From Deltaproteobacteria bacterium HGW-Deltaproteobacteria-4 (lineage in GTDB: Bacteria; Desulfobacterota; Desulfuromonadia; Desulfuromonadales; UBA2197), in the NCBI GenBank assembly GCA_002841765.1, contig PHAV01000007.1, forward strand, positions 62,001-126,000: a stretch of DNA of 64,000 nucleotides, in the 5' to 3' direction. Shown one piece after another: positions 42,227 through 50,049 of this stretch (positions are counted from its first letter, which is position 1; each line of letters opens with the position of its first letter). The position numbers and the translations under genes were made by a program. Below the pieces are notes generated by a model. It was not told where the DNA came from. It made no database searches and saw only the letters and a program-made list of their open reading frames with translations.

Positions 42227-43219
42227 TCATATAGACAAGTGCTCATATCGAATAGGTAATTTGAATCTGTCACCTAAATACTTCAAGTATTTCTCGGTTT
42301 GGTTGTCTATCGGCTCTTCTCCAACAATGATCAGATTCTTAGCATTTTCGCCAGAAGGCCAATATGCGTATTCCAACACTTGTCCTATTGCCTCCCGGAT
42401 ACAAGCTTTTGCTGAACCACAGATCTTAATTTCATAGAAATCAAATTCATTGTTTCGCCTTAGTGCCACGTCAATTTTCTTGCCAAAAATTGATTGCTCG
42501 GCTGAAACATTTTCCTTGCCCCATTTATCAATTAGCAATTGGATTAACTTCCCCTGGAGGATAGAGTGCCTTATTTCGAGGTTCACGGACCTTTCTTCAA
42601 GTGTGTACTCCTTGGATTGAGGCAACTGACTCGCCTTGGGGTCGAAAACGAATGTAGGTCGTGCATTACTTTGCTCAAATTCGATTATTCCAGAGACTTC
42701 TTCTTTCTCGACATAAATGTATGGTGCTAATAATTCGTCAAATGTTGTTAATATCTCAGTATACCCCTCATCACTTTCCTGAATTTTCCCTATGAAAATG
42801 AAAGTCCGTGGAACCAGTAAATTAGCAGAAATCTCAACAACAGGGCCTATCGGGCTTCTTGAATTTCTGTGATAATGCCACATGTTGTAATTTGAAAAAA
42901 AATGGGGATTTTCTCTGATAAATTGGTTGAGTTTTAGAATCTTTGGAAAGAGTAAGGAAATATCTGGAAGGGTCTGACTGGCTTCGAGAGAAAAGGCTAT
43001 TCCATATCTAAGTCCTTCATTTTCATCACCGATGTTAAACTGTAGCTCTTTCCGGCCTCCATAATGAAACGCCCAATCGTTGCTGATTGACGCATCTGCA
43101 AATATCTCCGATCCGGGTCTCCTGCTAAGCCCTTTCAGCTTTTTCCTTATTTCTTGTAGCCCGCCGATGTTATAGCCATGAGACAATTCGTTTATTTTAT
43201 GGGCAATTTCGCTAATCAT
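42227..43219 (-). CDS. AT-rich orphan gene with PD-(D/E)xK nuclease-like C-terminus
   Basis: A 330-residue soluble protein of no family I recognise. The C-terminal third looks like a restriction-type nuclease core: Glu in SAEQSIFGKKIDVALRRNN, then FDFYEIKICGSAKACIREAI, which fits D-x(n)-E-x-K with the usual following helix. The N-terminal two thirds (WAFHYGGRKELQFNIG, RYGIAFSLEASQTLPD, LFPKILKLNQFIRENP) may be a substrate- or DNA-recognition part. The gene is markedly AT-rich compared with its GC-rich neighbours, lies next to a toxin-antitoxin locus and a dispersed repeat, and has a good RBS (AAGGAG). Recent transfer and a defence-type role are inferences. Confidence 0.75.
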   Translation of the reverse strand: MISEIAHKINELSHGYNIGGLQEIRKKLKGLSRRPGSEIFADASISNDWAFHYGGRKELQFNIGDENEGLRYGIAFSLEASQTLPDISLLFPKILKLNQFIRENPHFFSNYNMWHYHRNSRSPIGPVVEISANLLVPRTFIFIGKIQESDEGYTEILTTFDELLAPYIYVEKEEVSGIIEFEQSNARPTFVFDPKASQLPQSKEYTLEERSVNLEIRHSILQGKLIQLLIDKWGKENVSAEQSIFGKKIDVALRRNNEFDFYEIKICGSAKACIREAIGQVLEYAYWPSGENAKNLIIVGEEPIDNQTEKYLKYLGDRFKLPIRYEHLSI

Positions 43220-43400
43220 TTTGTTCTCCTTGGATTTTAAGGCATCAAGAAACTCTGGCGGAATTATCGTTTCCTACTTGACCAAAAACATACACTCGTC
43301 TCCGGGTCCCACTTTGCCTTGAGTTAGCGCAGCTTTTCCCGCAGGGTCGTTTCATCGAACCTCATAGTAATTGGCACGAGATCGTCCCCCCCTCAAAGAC

Positions 43401-43536
43401 AAAACCGCCCGGACAGCGTGCTGTCGTCGGGCGGTTATGATTTCATCTTCCTGAAATTTTGCATCGAATCCCTCCAGTCGAATCAAGAGGCTCCGATTCT
43501 TGTCGATTTCTCATCCCGCTGTCAAAGAAAATCTGG
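43401..43536 (-). repeat. Dispersed short-ORF/terminator element, copy B
   Basis: Second copy of the element at 28476-28611. On the minus strand: TTTGACAG, GGGATGAGAAATCGA, a Shine-Dalgarno (GGAGGG) five bases before a 9-codon ORF (MQNFRKMKS), its TAA stop, then the hairpin CCGCCCG...CGGGCGG with TTTT. The copy lies 181 bases upstream of the orphan nuclease-like gene. The ORF start codon, its MQN beginning and the hairpin arms are the best-kept parts between the two copies. Confidence 0.75.
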
Positions 43537-43540
43537 TCGA

Positions 43541-43990
43541 AATCTCACCCTGTGCCGCCACCGGAACGCAGGACCGACCACCCCCAGCCCCTCCTTAAGC
43601 AAGGAGGGGAGCCAAATCGGGCAAACACACAGGTGCGCCCTTGTCTACACCAACGATTTTCGCATTTAGGGGGTTGGGGTTCCCCTTTTTCGCCGCAGCC
43701 GGAGCGCGGTGGACGTTTGGCGATAAAGGTGGACAAATGTTTGAGCGCAGCGAGTTTTTGTCCGCCCGCCAAACGTCTGCCGTGCGCAGGGAACCCGCGT
43801 AGCGTGCCAGGCGATGGGGTGCTCTTTTCTTGCCTACTTCTTTTGAGCAAGCAAAAGTAAGTAGGGCGTCGTCGGGGGCGCAACCCCCGGAACTTGCCCG
43901 GTTACGACCGGTCGGAGCAGGGCGGGCGCATACGATGCGCCCGTACGGGGAACCCACTTACCCTCTATTGCACTATTTTCAATCAGTCAA
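43541..43990. repeat. Repeat-rich gene-free DNA before the DUF1015 gene
   Basis: No credible gene. The stretch around 43700-43870 (GGAGCGCGGTGGACG, GCAGCGAGTTTTTGTCCG, GGGAACCCGCG, GCGATGGGGTGCTCTTTTCTT, then CTACTTCTTTTG facing CAAAAGTAAGTAG) resembles a widespread proteobacterial intergenic repeat that is often miscalled as ORFs. It also holds small hairpins such as GGGCGCAT-ACG-ATGCGCCC (43924-43942). Between 43220 and 43400 I see nothing beyond spacer DNA. Confidence 0.55.
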
Positions 43991-44066
43991 AAACATGTTA
44001 ACAATGGAGCCCGTTTGAAAATCAACCGACACAGAAAATCTCTCCAGTAGATAAGGACTCAATAGC

Positions 44067-45419
44067 ATGGACTTCGCAGCGATCGGCCTCAACATCCCCT
44101 CCATCCTCCTCCCCAAGCCGGGCACCGACATGAGCAAGTGGGCAGTGATCGCTTGCGACCAGTACACCTCGGAGCCCGAATACTGGGAGAAGGTCAGCGC
44201 CACTGTCGGAACGAACCCCTCGACCCTCAATCTGATCTTCCCCGAGGTTTACCTTGAAGAAGCGGAAGCCGATGCCGAGCGTCGCATTGCCGGGATCAAC
44301 ACGACGATGCAGCACTACCTTGATGCCGGCATCCTGCAGGAGGAGGCGCAGCCCGGCTTTATCCTCGTCGACCGCCAGACCTGCGCTGTCCCGTCGCGCA
44401 AGGGACTGGTCGTGGCCCTCGATCTCGAAGCCTACGACTACCGCGAGGGGGCAACGACCCTGATTCGTGCCACCGAGGGGACGATCCTCGACCGGTTGCC
44501 GCCGCGTATCAAGGTGCGCCAGGGGGCGAGCATCGAGCTCCCGCACATTATGGTCCTCATCGACGACCCGGAGCGGAGCGTCATCGAACCCCTCTTTGCC
44601 CGGAATCTCGAACTCGCTTACGATTTTGAGCTGATGGAGAACGGGGGGCATATCAAGGGCTGGCGGGTCAATGACGTGGCCAGTATTGGCCAGGTCGGGG
44701 CGGCACTGGCGCAACTTGCCGATCCGGCGCGCTTTGCCGAAAAATATCAGGTGGCGGGGCAGGCACCGGTTCTGTACGCGATGGGGGACGGCAACCACTC
44801 CTTTGCCACGGCCAAGGCGATCTGGGAGAAGCTCAAGGCCGAAGCGACGGATCCGGCTGCGATCATGGATCACCCCGCTCGCTACGCCCTGGTTGAACTC
44901 GTCAATGTCCACGATCCGGGGCTGGAGTTCGAAGCGATCCACCGGGTGATCTTCAATGCTGATCTGGCAACGATGACGGCGCAGGCTGAAGCGTTCTACA
45001 CCGCCCAGGGGGCGAGCTTCCGCTGCGAGCGCTGCGTTGATCAGGCGGCCAGCGTCCAAAAGTTACAGACTCTGAAGCAGGCAGGGCGGCACCTCATCCC
45101 CTTTGTCGCCGGCGCGGAGTGCGGGCTCTTTGTCATCGACCAGCCTCCCCTGCATCTCGAAGTTGCGACGTTGCAGATTTTCCTTGACCAATTCTTGACC
45201 AAAAACCGTGCCGCCCGCATCGACTATATCCACGGCGAGGCGCCGGTCAGCGCTCTCGGCGGTAAAACCGGAAATATCGGTTTCTATCTCCCGGCGATCT
45301 CCAAGTACGACTTCTTCAAAACGATCATTCTCGATGGCGCCCTGCCGCGCAAGACCTTCTCTATGGGGGATGCGGACGAAAAGCGTTTCTATCTGGAGTG
45401 CCGGCGGATTGTGAGCTGA
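44067..45419 (+). CDS. DUF1015 family protein
   Basis: A 450-residue soluble protein of the DUF1015 family (PF06245). Family features: WAVIACDQYTSEPEYWEKV near the N-terminus, GLVVALDLEAYDYREGA, IRATEGTILDRLPPRI, ELPHIMVLIDDP, YAMGDGNHSFATAKAIWE and YIHGE. Function is unknown; the GDGNHS motif and the conserved glutamates suggest an enzyme acting on a small molecule or protein, and homologues have been linked by context to amino-acid metabolism. RBS AAGGA nine bases before ATG 44067. It stands alone after repeat-rich DNA. Confidence 0.9.
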   Translation: MDFAAIGLNIPSILLPKPGTDMSKWAVIACDQYTSEPEYWEKVSATVGTNPSTLNLIFPEVYLEEAEADAERRIAGINTTMQHYLDAGILQEEAQPGFILVDRQTCAVPSRKGLVVALDLEAYDYREGATTLIRATEGTILDRLPPRIKVRQGASIELPHIMVLIDDPERSVIEPLFARNLELAYDFELMENGGHIKGWRVNDVASIGQVGAALAQLADPARFAEKYQVAGQAPVLYAMGDGNHSFATAKAIWEKLKAEATDPAAIMDHPARYALVELVNVHDPGLEFEAIHRVIFNADLATMTAQAEAFYTAQGASFRCERCVDQAASVQKLQTLKQAGRHLIPFVAGAECGLFVIDQPPLHLEVATLQIFLDQFLTKNRAARIDYIHGEAPVSALGGKTGNIGFYLPAISKYDFFKTIILDGALPRKTFSMGDADEKRFYLECRRIVS

Positions 45420-45468
45420 AAGGGGAGGGGGGCCGAGAGTAACTTTCACTGAGCGTGTAAAACGTCAG

Positions 45469-45516
45469 GACGTCAAGTCCCTAAATCTGAAATTTGAGAT
45501 TTAGGGACTTGACGTC
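45469..45516. repeat. Perfect 19-bp inverted repeat
   Basis: GACGTCAAGTCCCTAAATC (45469-45487) and its exact complement (45498-45516) around a 10-base loop. There is no T-tract, so it is not a standard terminator. It lies between the DUF1015 gene and the convergent thioredoxin gene. Confidence 0.85.
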
Positions 45517-45553
45517 TCTGCTTTCTAGCCTATTCTCATCCGTTCGACAATGT

Positions 45554-46012
45554 TCACTTAAGTCCGGCTCGCTTCAGTCCTTCGATAAGATCCGCCTTGT
45601 CCAAAAATCCCATATGCCGGTCGATCTCTTTCCCCTGAGTATCGAACAATACCTGCGTCGGGATCCCCTGAACGCGGAATTTTTGTGCGGCGGTTTCGCT
45701 TTCATCGATATCAATGAAGAGGACGTTTGCTTGACTGCGGTACTCTTTTGCCAGTGACTCAAGGATCGGGGCCATCTGTTTGCAGGGAGCACAGGTGCGT
45801 GACCCGAGATCGATGATTGTCGGTTTTCCCGAAGAGAGTGCCTGATTGACTGCTGCCGCAGTGGCCGAAGGGAGGTCGGCGTGGGCGGTAACGGTCGTTA
45901 GCGTCAGCAGGGCGGCGGCAAGAAATATCCTCCTGCCAGCAGCAGTTTTTCTGGTGTTCTCATGCAAGGATTTACTGTGGGCACAACCTGTTCCTGATAC
46001 TGCCATGTTCAT
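45554..46012 (-). CDS. Periplasmic thioredoxin-like protein
   Basis: A 152-residue thioredoxin-fold protein. A long N-terminal stretch ends in a signal peptide (RRIFLAAALLTLTTVTAHA), so it acts outside the cytoplasm. The redox motif is CAPC (SRTCAPCKQMAPIL), followed by VLFIDIDESE, the cis-proline GIPTQVLFD and the C-terminal helix. The n-region of the signal is unusually long (about 26 residues); a shorter start is possible, but ATG 46012 has GGAG seven bases upstream. A role in reducing periplasmic disulfides, for example during cytochrome c maturation, is plausible but not shown by context. Confidence 0.86.
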   Translation of the reverse strand: MNMAVSGTGCAHSKSLHENTRKTAAGRRIFLAAALLTLTTVTAHADLPSATAAAVNQALSSGKPTIIDLGSRTCAPCKQMAPILESLAKEYRSQANVLFIDIDESETAAQKFRVQGIPTQVLFDTQGKEIDRHMGFLDKADLIEGLKRAGLK

Positions 46013-46122
46013 GGCGCTTCTCCTTTTCTTGATGGTTATTCCTTCGCAATTGACTTCGCAGGGAGGACTCTTGTCGCCGCAGCAGGAACGGTGCGCAGAT
46101 AAACTCTGCGTACTCTCCGTGC

Positions 46123-49100
46123 TCAGTCGAACTCGATTTTGTAAAAGAGGTCGACCCCGCTCTCCTCGCCGACCGTCGATTCTGCCTGCCAGCGTTCACT
46201 GATGTCGTAGCGCAGGCCGACGACATTGCTGCCGGTAAAGAGGGAGTGACCGAGGCTGATATAGAGTTTGGGGTTGAGGTACTTGCCGACGGTGATCACC
46301 GAAGTGGTGAGGTCACCGTCGCCGGATTGAATGTCGATTACATCCAGCCCGACGCGGCGCCGCAGTCGATCCTGCAGCACCGTCGACTCCCCCTTGGCGA
46401 GGAGGGCGCCGGCCGCTACCATCAGCAGGTCGGCTTGTCCGGCATCGCTCCCCATCGGCCGGCCGAGGACGATATAGGAAAGGATGTCGGTATCGGGCAT
46501 CGACGGTTCGGAATAAAGGGTTACTGTCGGCGCACGCGGCGTGCCGCCGACCCGGACTCCGGCCTGGACCTCGCCGGCTTTGCGCAGGGCGAGGATGTCG
46601 AGAGTCGGCTGGTCGATAGGGCCGCCGGCAAAGAGGAGGGAGCCGCGACTGATGTCGAGTTTCATGCCGTAGGCGGCATAATCCCCTTGGACAACACTGA
46701 TCTTGCCGCGACCGTTGATCTCTTCGTTACCGCGGGCGGTGACGATCACCTCGCCGTTGAGGCGGGCGTCGATCCCCCCGAAATCGACCAGCACCCGCTC
46801 GCCGAGGAGGAGGCGGACTTCTAGATCGAGATCCAGCGGCCGTTCGCGATCGTCGGTCAGCGGCGCATCGACGATCACGACGTCGGCATGCTGCCGCAGG
46901 GGGGCCTTAGTTTGGCGGCCGCGCACCAGCAGTTCGGGGAGCTTGATCTCACCGCGTACTTTGGCTGTTTGTGTAGTGCCGCTGAAGGTGAGGGCGGGGC
47001 TGGTGACAATTCGCAACTCCGGGAGATTGAGGGTGAGAAAGCGTTCCCCGTCGAGCTTGCCGCTGAATTCGGCAAGCTGCCAGTTTTGCAGTCGCAGCTC
47101 GCCTTCCCCGGTCAGATGTCCGTCCCCTGAAGCAACTTTGACGGCAGAAACGCGCACCTTGTCGTCAACAAAGTCGGCCTTTATGCTCAGGTCGCGGAGG
47201 GTAATGCCTGCCTGGGGGAGATACGCCCCTGCGCCGCTCAGCTGCAGATTGCCGGCGAGTGCGGGCCGCTGCCAGCTGCCGGCGACGCGCAGGTCGAGAT
47301 CGAGATCGCCGTGGCTTTCCCGCAACAGCCCTGGCAGCAGGGTGGTCAGTAATCCCCGCTCACGGAAACGTCCTTTTATTTCACCGCGCAGGGGGCCGGC
47401 AGGAATGATGGCGACGGGCAGGGTGGTGGGCAGTGGCAGGGAGAGCTTCCCGGCGATTTCACCATGGTCAACGAGCGTCAAGGCAAGATCGACGTCGAGA
47501 GTTTTTTTCTGCCAGCGCCAGGTGACATCGGCATTCCGCAACGCCATGCTCACCTCCCCGCGTTTTTGTTTCCAGGAAAGGACGACGTTATTGCCCGTGC
47601 TTTCGCCGACGACTTCGAAGATTCGGCCGGGAAAAAGCTCGGCCGTCAGGGCCCCGGAGAGGCTCCCGCGCATCGCCAGAGTCGGGGGGAGCCAGGGGGC
47701 GATGAGCTCGGGACCGAGTCCGTCCCAGTCGAGTTGCAGGGTCAGGCGCTGCGGCAGCGCCAGTTTCCCCGGCTCCGGAGAAGTGAGGCGGGCGGAGACA
47801 TGGCTCTGCGCTGCGAGATTGAGATCGCACAACGCAGTAAGACCTTTTTCATCCCAGGAAAAGTCGCTTGCCAAGCGCTGGACAGACAGGTTGAGGTCGC
47901 CCTGTTCAAGTCGGCCGGCGGCAACAACTTTCCCCTGCAGACGCAGGGCACCATCTTCTTTCCATCTCGCTGTTACGCCGCCGGTGCTGGCTCCGGTCAG
48001 TTGCAGCTCCGCTAGCCAGGGGTTGGCGCGGGCCAGTTCCAGATCATCCCACTGGGCGGTCATCTCTCCCGCTCCGTTGCCGCGGTCGTAAATCCCGGCG
48101 ATTTCAATCCATTCGCTGCGTTCGCTGGTCAGTTCCAGCGGGGAGAAGCGCAGGGTTTTGCCATCGACCAGCAGTGTCACTGGTGCGGCCAGGCGCCAGG
48201 CTCCCTGCACCTGTTCTTTCCCGGTCAACTGGAGAATCTTTGCGGACCAGCTTCCGGCCTCATAGCTCCCCGTCGCTTCGACCTGGACCTTCCCCTGCGG
48301 CCACGTCAGAGCGAGACCTAGTTGGTGCTCAGCAGGAAGTCCGTCCCCTTCGAATTCGAGCCGATCGAAACTCCAGTTCTGGTAATGGATAACGCTGAGA
48401 TCGGCGCGAAGGGAGATCGGACTTTTCGGCGTCGGACGTTGCAGACGAAGCGCCCCGTGATTGATGCTCAGCCCGGCATAAGTGAGAGTTGTTCCCTCGC
48501 TGTTGACGGCGCCGGTCAGTTCTCCTCCCTGCCAGCGCACCCAGCCGGTTGCTTTCCCGGCTCCAGTGGCGTCGGGTAACAGCTCTTCGAGGTGCTGGAA
48601 CGCGACAAAGAAGTTCACTCGTTCCTGTAATCGGCCCGCTGCCGTCAGATCGATGCCGTTACCATGGAGTTCGAGGTGGCGCAGGAGTAAATCGTCATCA
48701 TCCAGCCGGGCCGAAACAGCTCCGGTCAGGGGATGGCCATTGAGGATGCTGTCGTGCAGTTGGGTAGTAAGCTCCAGTTGCAGGGGGGCATCCGGTGGGA
48801 GGAGGAGGGTGCTGTTAAGGTTAAAGTTGAGCTGTCCGACCAGGGGGGGGGAGAGGACACCAGGGTTGAGACCTGTCCCCTGCAGGGCTGCCGTCAGGCT
48901 AAGGGGGCCGCTCCAGTCGAGATTCAGGGCGCCGGCAAGTTGACCGGCGAGGAGTCGACCATCAAGCTTGCTCAGGGCGAGTTGCTGTCGGTTGCCGGCC
49001 AGGCGTCCGGCGAGATGAAGGTCACGCCAGGCGGTACCGCGGTTGCTCAGATCGAACTGACCGCGGTAAGCGTCCGGACTGCCGGTGAGGTCGAGAGAAC

Positions 49101-50049
49101 CGGAGAGGTCCGTGGCAATAGCCGTCTCCGGTGTCAGGTCAACGCCCAGGAGCTGAAGCTGGAGGAGTAGGGGAGTGACGGAGTCGTCGAAGTTGTAGCG
49201 TATCCGGCCGCGCACCTCGCCGGCGGCGACGCTGCGGGAAAGGAGGAGGTTTCGGAGTTCGACCCCGGCGGTGGCGAGGCCGAGGTCGGAGTTGAGGTGG
49301 ACTCTCCCCTGCTGCGTCGTGTGGAGATCGAGAACCAGAGGGCCGGCCAGGACCTCCTCACCCTTTCCGGCCGAGAGGTTAAGGGTCAGATCAATCTTCT
49401 CCAACCCGGTGCTCGCGTCGAAGTCTTCCCCGTGCAGGCGAAGGGCAAGAGCGGGAGTAACCATCCCCGCCGTCACTTCGCCGGAAAGAGAGCCGTAGGA
49501 GGTGCGGGCCTGCAGGGCGGAGAGGCGCAGGATACCGTCACGCCAGTCGAGGCGTCCGCTTAGCGGTCCAAGTTGCAGCGCTTCAGCTTCGGGGCGATGA
49601 ATGACCACGCCGGCCAGTTGCAGTGAAGCGATACTTACATGCAGGCGGCGCGGCAGACTGGAGACGCGGGGCCATTGCAGCGGCTTTTTATCTTTTTTAA
49701 CAATTCCGGCTGGGTCGGGCGCAAGATGGATGACCATCTCCCCCAGGGTGAGTTCTTCGATCGTCAATTCGGCGTGGAGAAGTTGCCGTGGCTGCCAGCG
49801 CAGGCGCAGTGTCGGGGTTTCGGCTTCGCCGCCGGGCCAGCGCACCTTGACCCCGTCGAGGCGCAGTTCGTCAATCAGTCGTCCGGAGAGCATCTCGACT
49901 TCGATCGTCAGCGGCGACCAGCGGTTGACACCGGCCAGCAGGGCGCGGCTGCCGGAATCGCTGCCGACCAGCCATGCCCCGGCGCCGAAAAGGACAAGAG
50001 CCAGCAGCAGGAGGGTCAGCGCCGCATATTTGAGCACAGTCGTCACCAT
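46123..50049 (-). CDS. tamB: TamB-like translocation/assembly module inner-membrane protein
   Basis: A 1308-residue protein with one N-terminal TM anchor (VLKYAALTLLLLALVLFGAGA) and a long repetitive beta-sheet region, ending in the DUF490/TamB domain (about 950-1308: GRGKISVVQGDYAAYGMKLD, GGPIDQPTLDILALRKAG, SYIVLGRPMG, and a final aromatic KIEFD). Such proteins span the periplasm and cooperate with the outer-membrane TamA; they help insert certain outer-membrane proteins and probably move phospholipids. The ATG lies within the last codons of tamA (7-base overlap), confirming the pair. Many near-identical structural repeats (ALNLDW, LTA, GRL) make the middle low in recognisable motifs. Confidence 0.92.
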   Translation of the reverse strand: MVTTVLKYAALTLLLLALVLFGAGAWLVGSDSGSRALLAGVNRWSPLTIEVEMLSGRLIDELRLDGVKVRWPGGEAETPTLRLRWQPRQLLHAELTIEELTLGEMVIHLAPDPAGIVKKDKKPLQWPRVSSLPRRLHVSIASLQLAGVVIHRPEAEALQLGPLSGRLDWRDGILRLSALQARTSYGSLSGEVTAGMVTPALALRLHGEDFDASTGLEKIDLTLNLSAGKGEEVLAGPLVLDLHTTQQGRVHLNSDLGLATAGVELRNLLLSRSVAAGEVRGRIRYNFDDSVTPLLLQLQLLGVDLTPETAIATDLSGSLDLTGSPDAYRGQFDLSNRGTAWRDLHLAGRLAGNRQQLALSKLDGRLLAGQLAGALNLDWSGPLSLTAALQGTGLNPGVLSPPLVGQLNFNLNSTLLLPPDAPLQLELTTQLHDSILNGHPLTGAVSARLDDDDLLLRHLELHGNGIDLTAAGRLQERVNFFVAFQHLEELLPDATGAGKATGWVRWQGGELTGAVNSEGTTLTYAGLSINHGALRLQRPTPKSPISLRADLSVIHYQNWSFDRLEFEGDGLPAEHQLGLALTWPQGKVQVEATGSYEAGSWSAKILQLTGKEQVQGAWRLAAPVTLLVDGKTLRFSPLELTSERSEWIEIAGIYDRGNGAGEMTAQWDDLELARANPWLAELQLTGASTGGVTARWKEDGALRLQGKVVAAGRLEQGDLNLSVQRLASDFSWDEKGLTALCDLNLAAQSHVSARLTSPEPGKLALPQRLTLQLDWDGLGPELIAPWLPPTLAMRGSLSGALTAELFPGRIFEVVGESTGNNVVLSWKQKRGEVSMALRNADVTWRWQKKTLDVDLALTLVDHGEIAGKLSLPLPTTLPVAIIPAGPLRGEIKGRFRERGLLTTLLPGLLRESHGDLDLDLRVAGSWQRPALAGNLQLSGAGAYLPQAGITLRDLSIKADFVDDKVRVSAVKVASGDGHLTGEGELRLQNWQLAEFSGKLDGERFLTLNLPELRIVTSPALTFSGTTQTAKVRGEIKLPELLVRGRQTKAPLRQHADVVIVDAPLTDDRERPLDLDLEVRLLLGERVLVDFGGIDARLNGEVIVTARGNEEINGRGKISVVQGDYAAYGMKLDISRGSLLFAGGPIDQPTLDILALRKAGEVQAGVRVGGTPRAPTVTLYSEPSMPDTDILSYIVLGRPMGSDAGQADLLMVAAGALLAKGESTVLQDRLRRRVGLDVIDIQSGDGDLTTSVITVGKYLNPKLYISLGHSLFTGSNVVGLRYDISERWQAESTVGEESGVDLFYKIEFD

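Noticed and set aside
41848-43536. Complete restriction-modification system
   Set aside because: No methyltransferase motif is present in or near the nuclease-like gene; only a toxin-antitoxin pair adjoins it.
43545-43883. Minus-strand ORF of 112 codons in the repeat region
   Set aside because: The product resembles artefact proteins predicted from widespread intergenic repeats; no ribosome site or domain.
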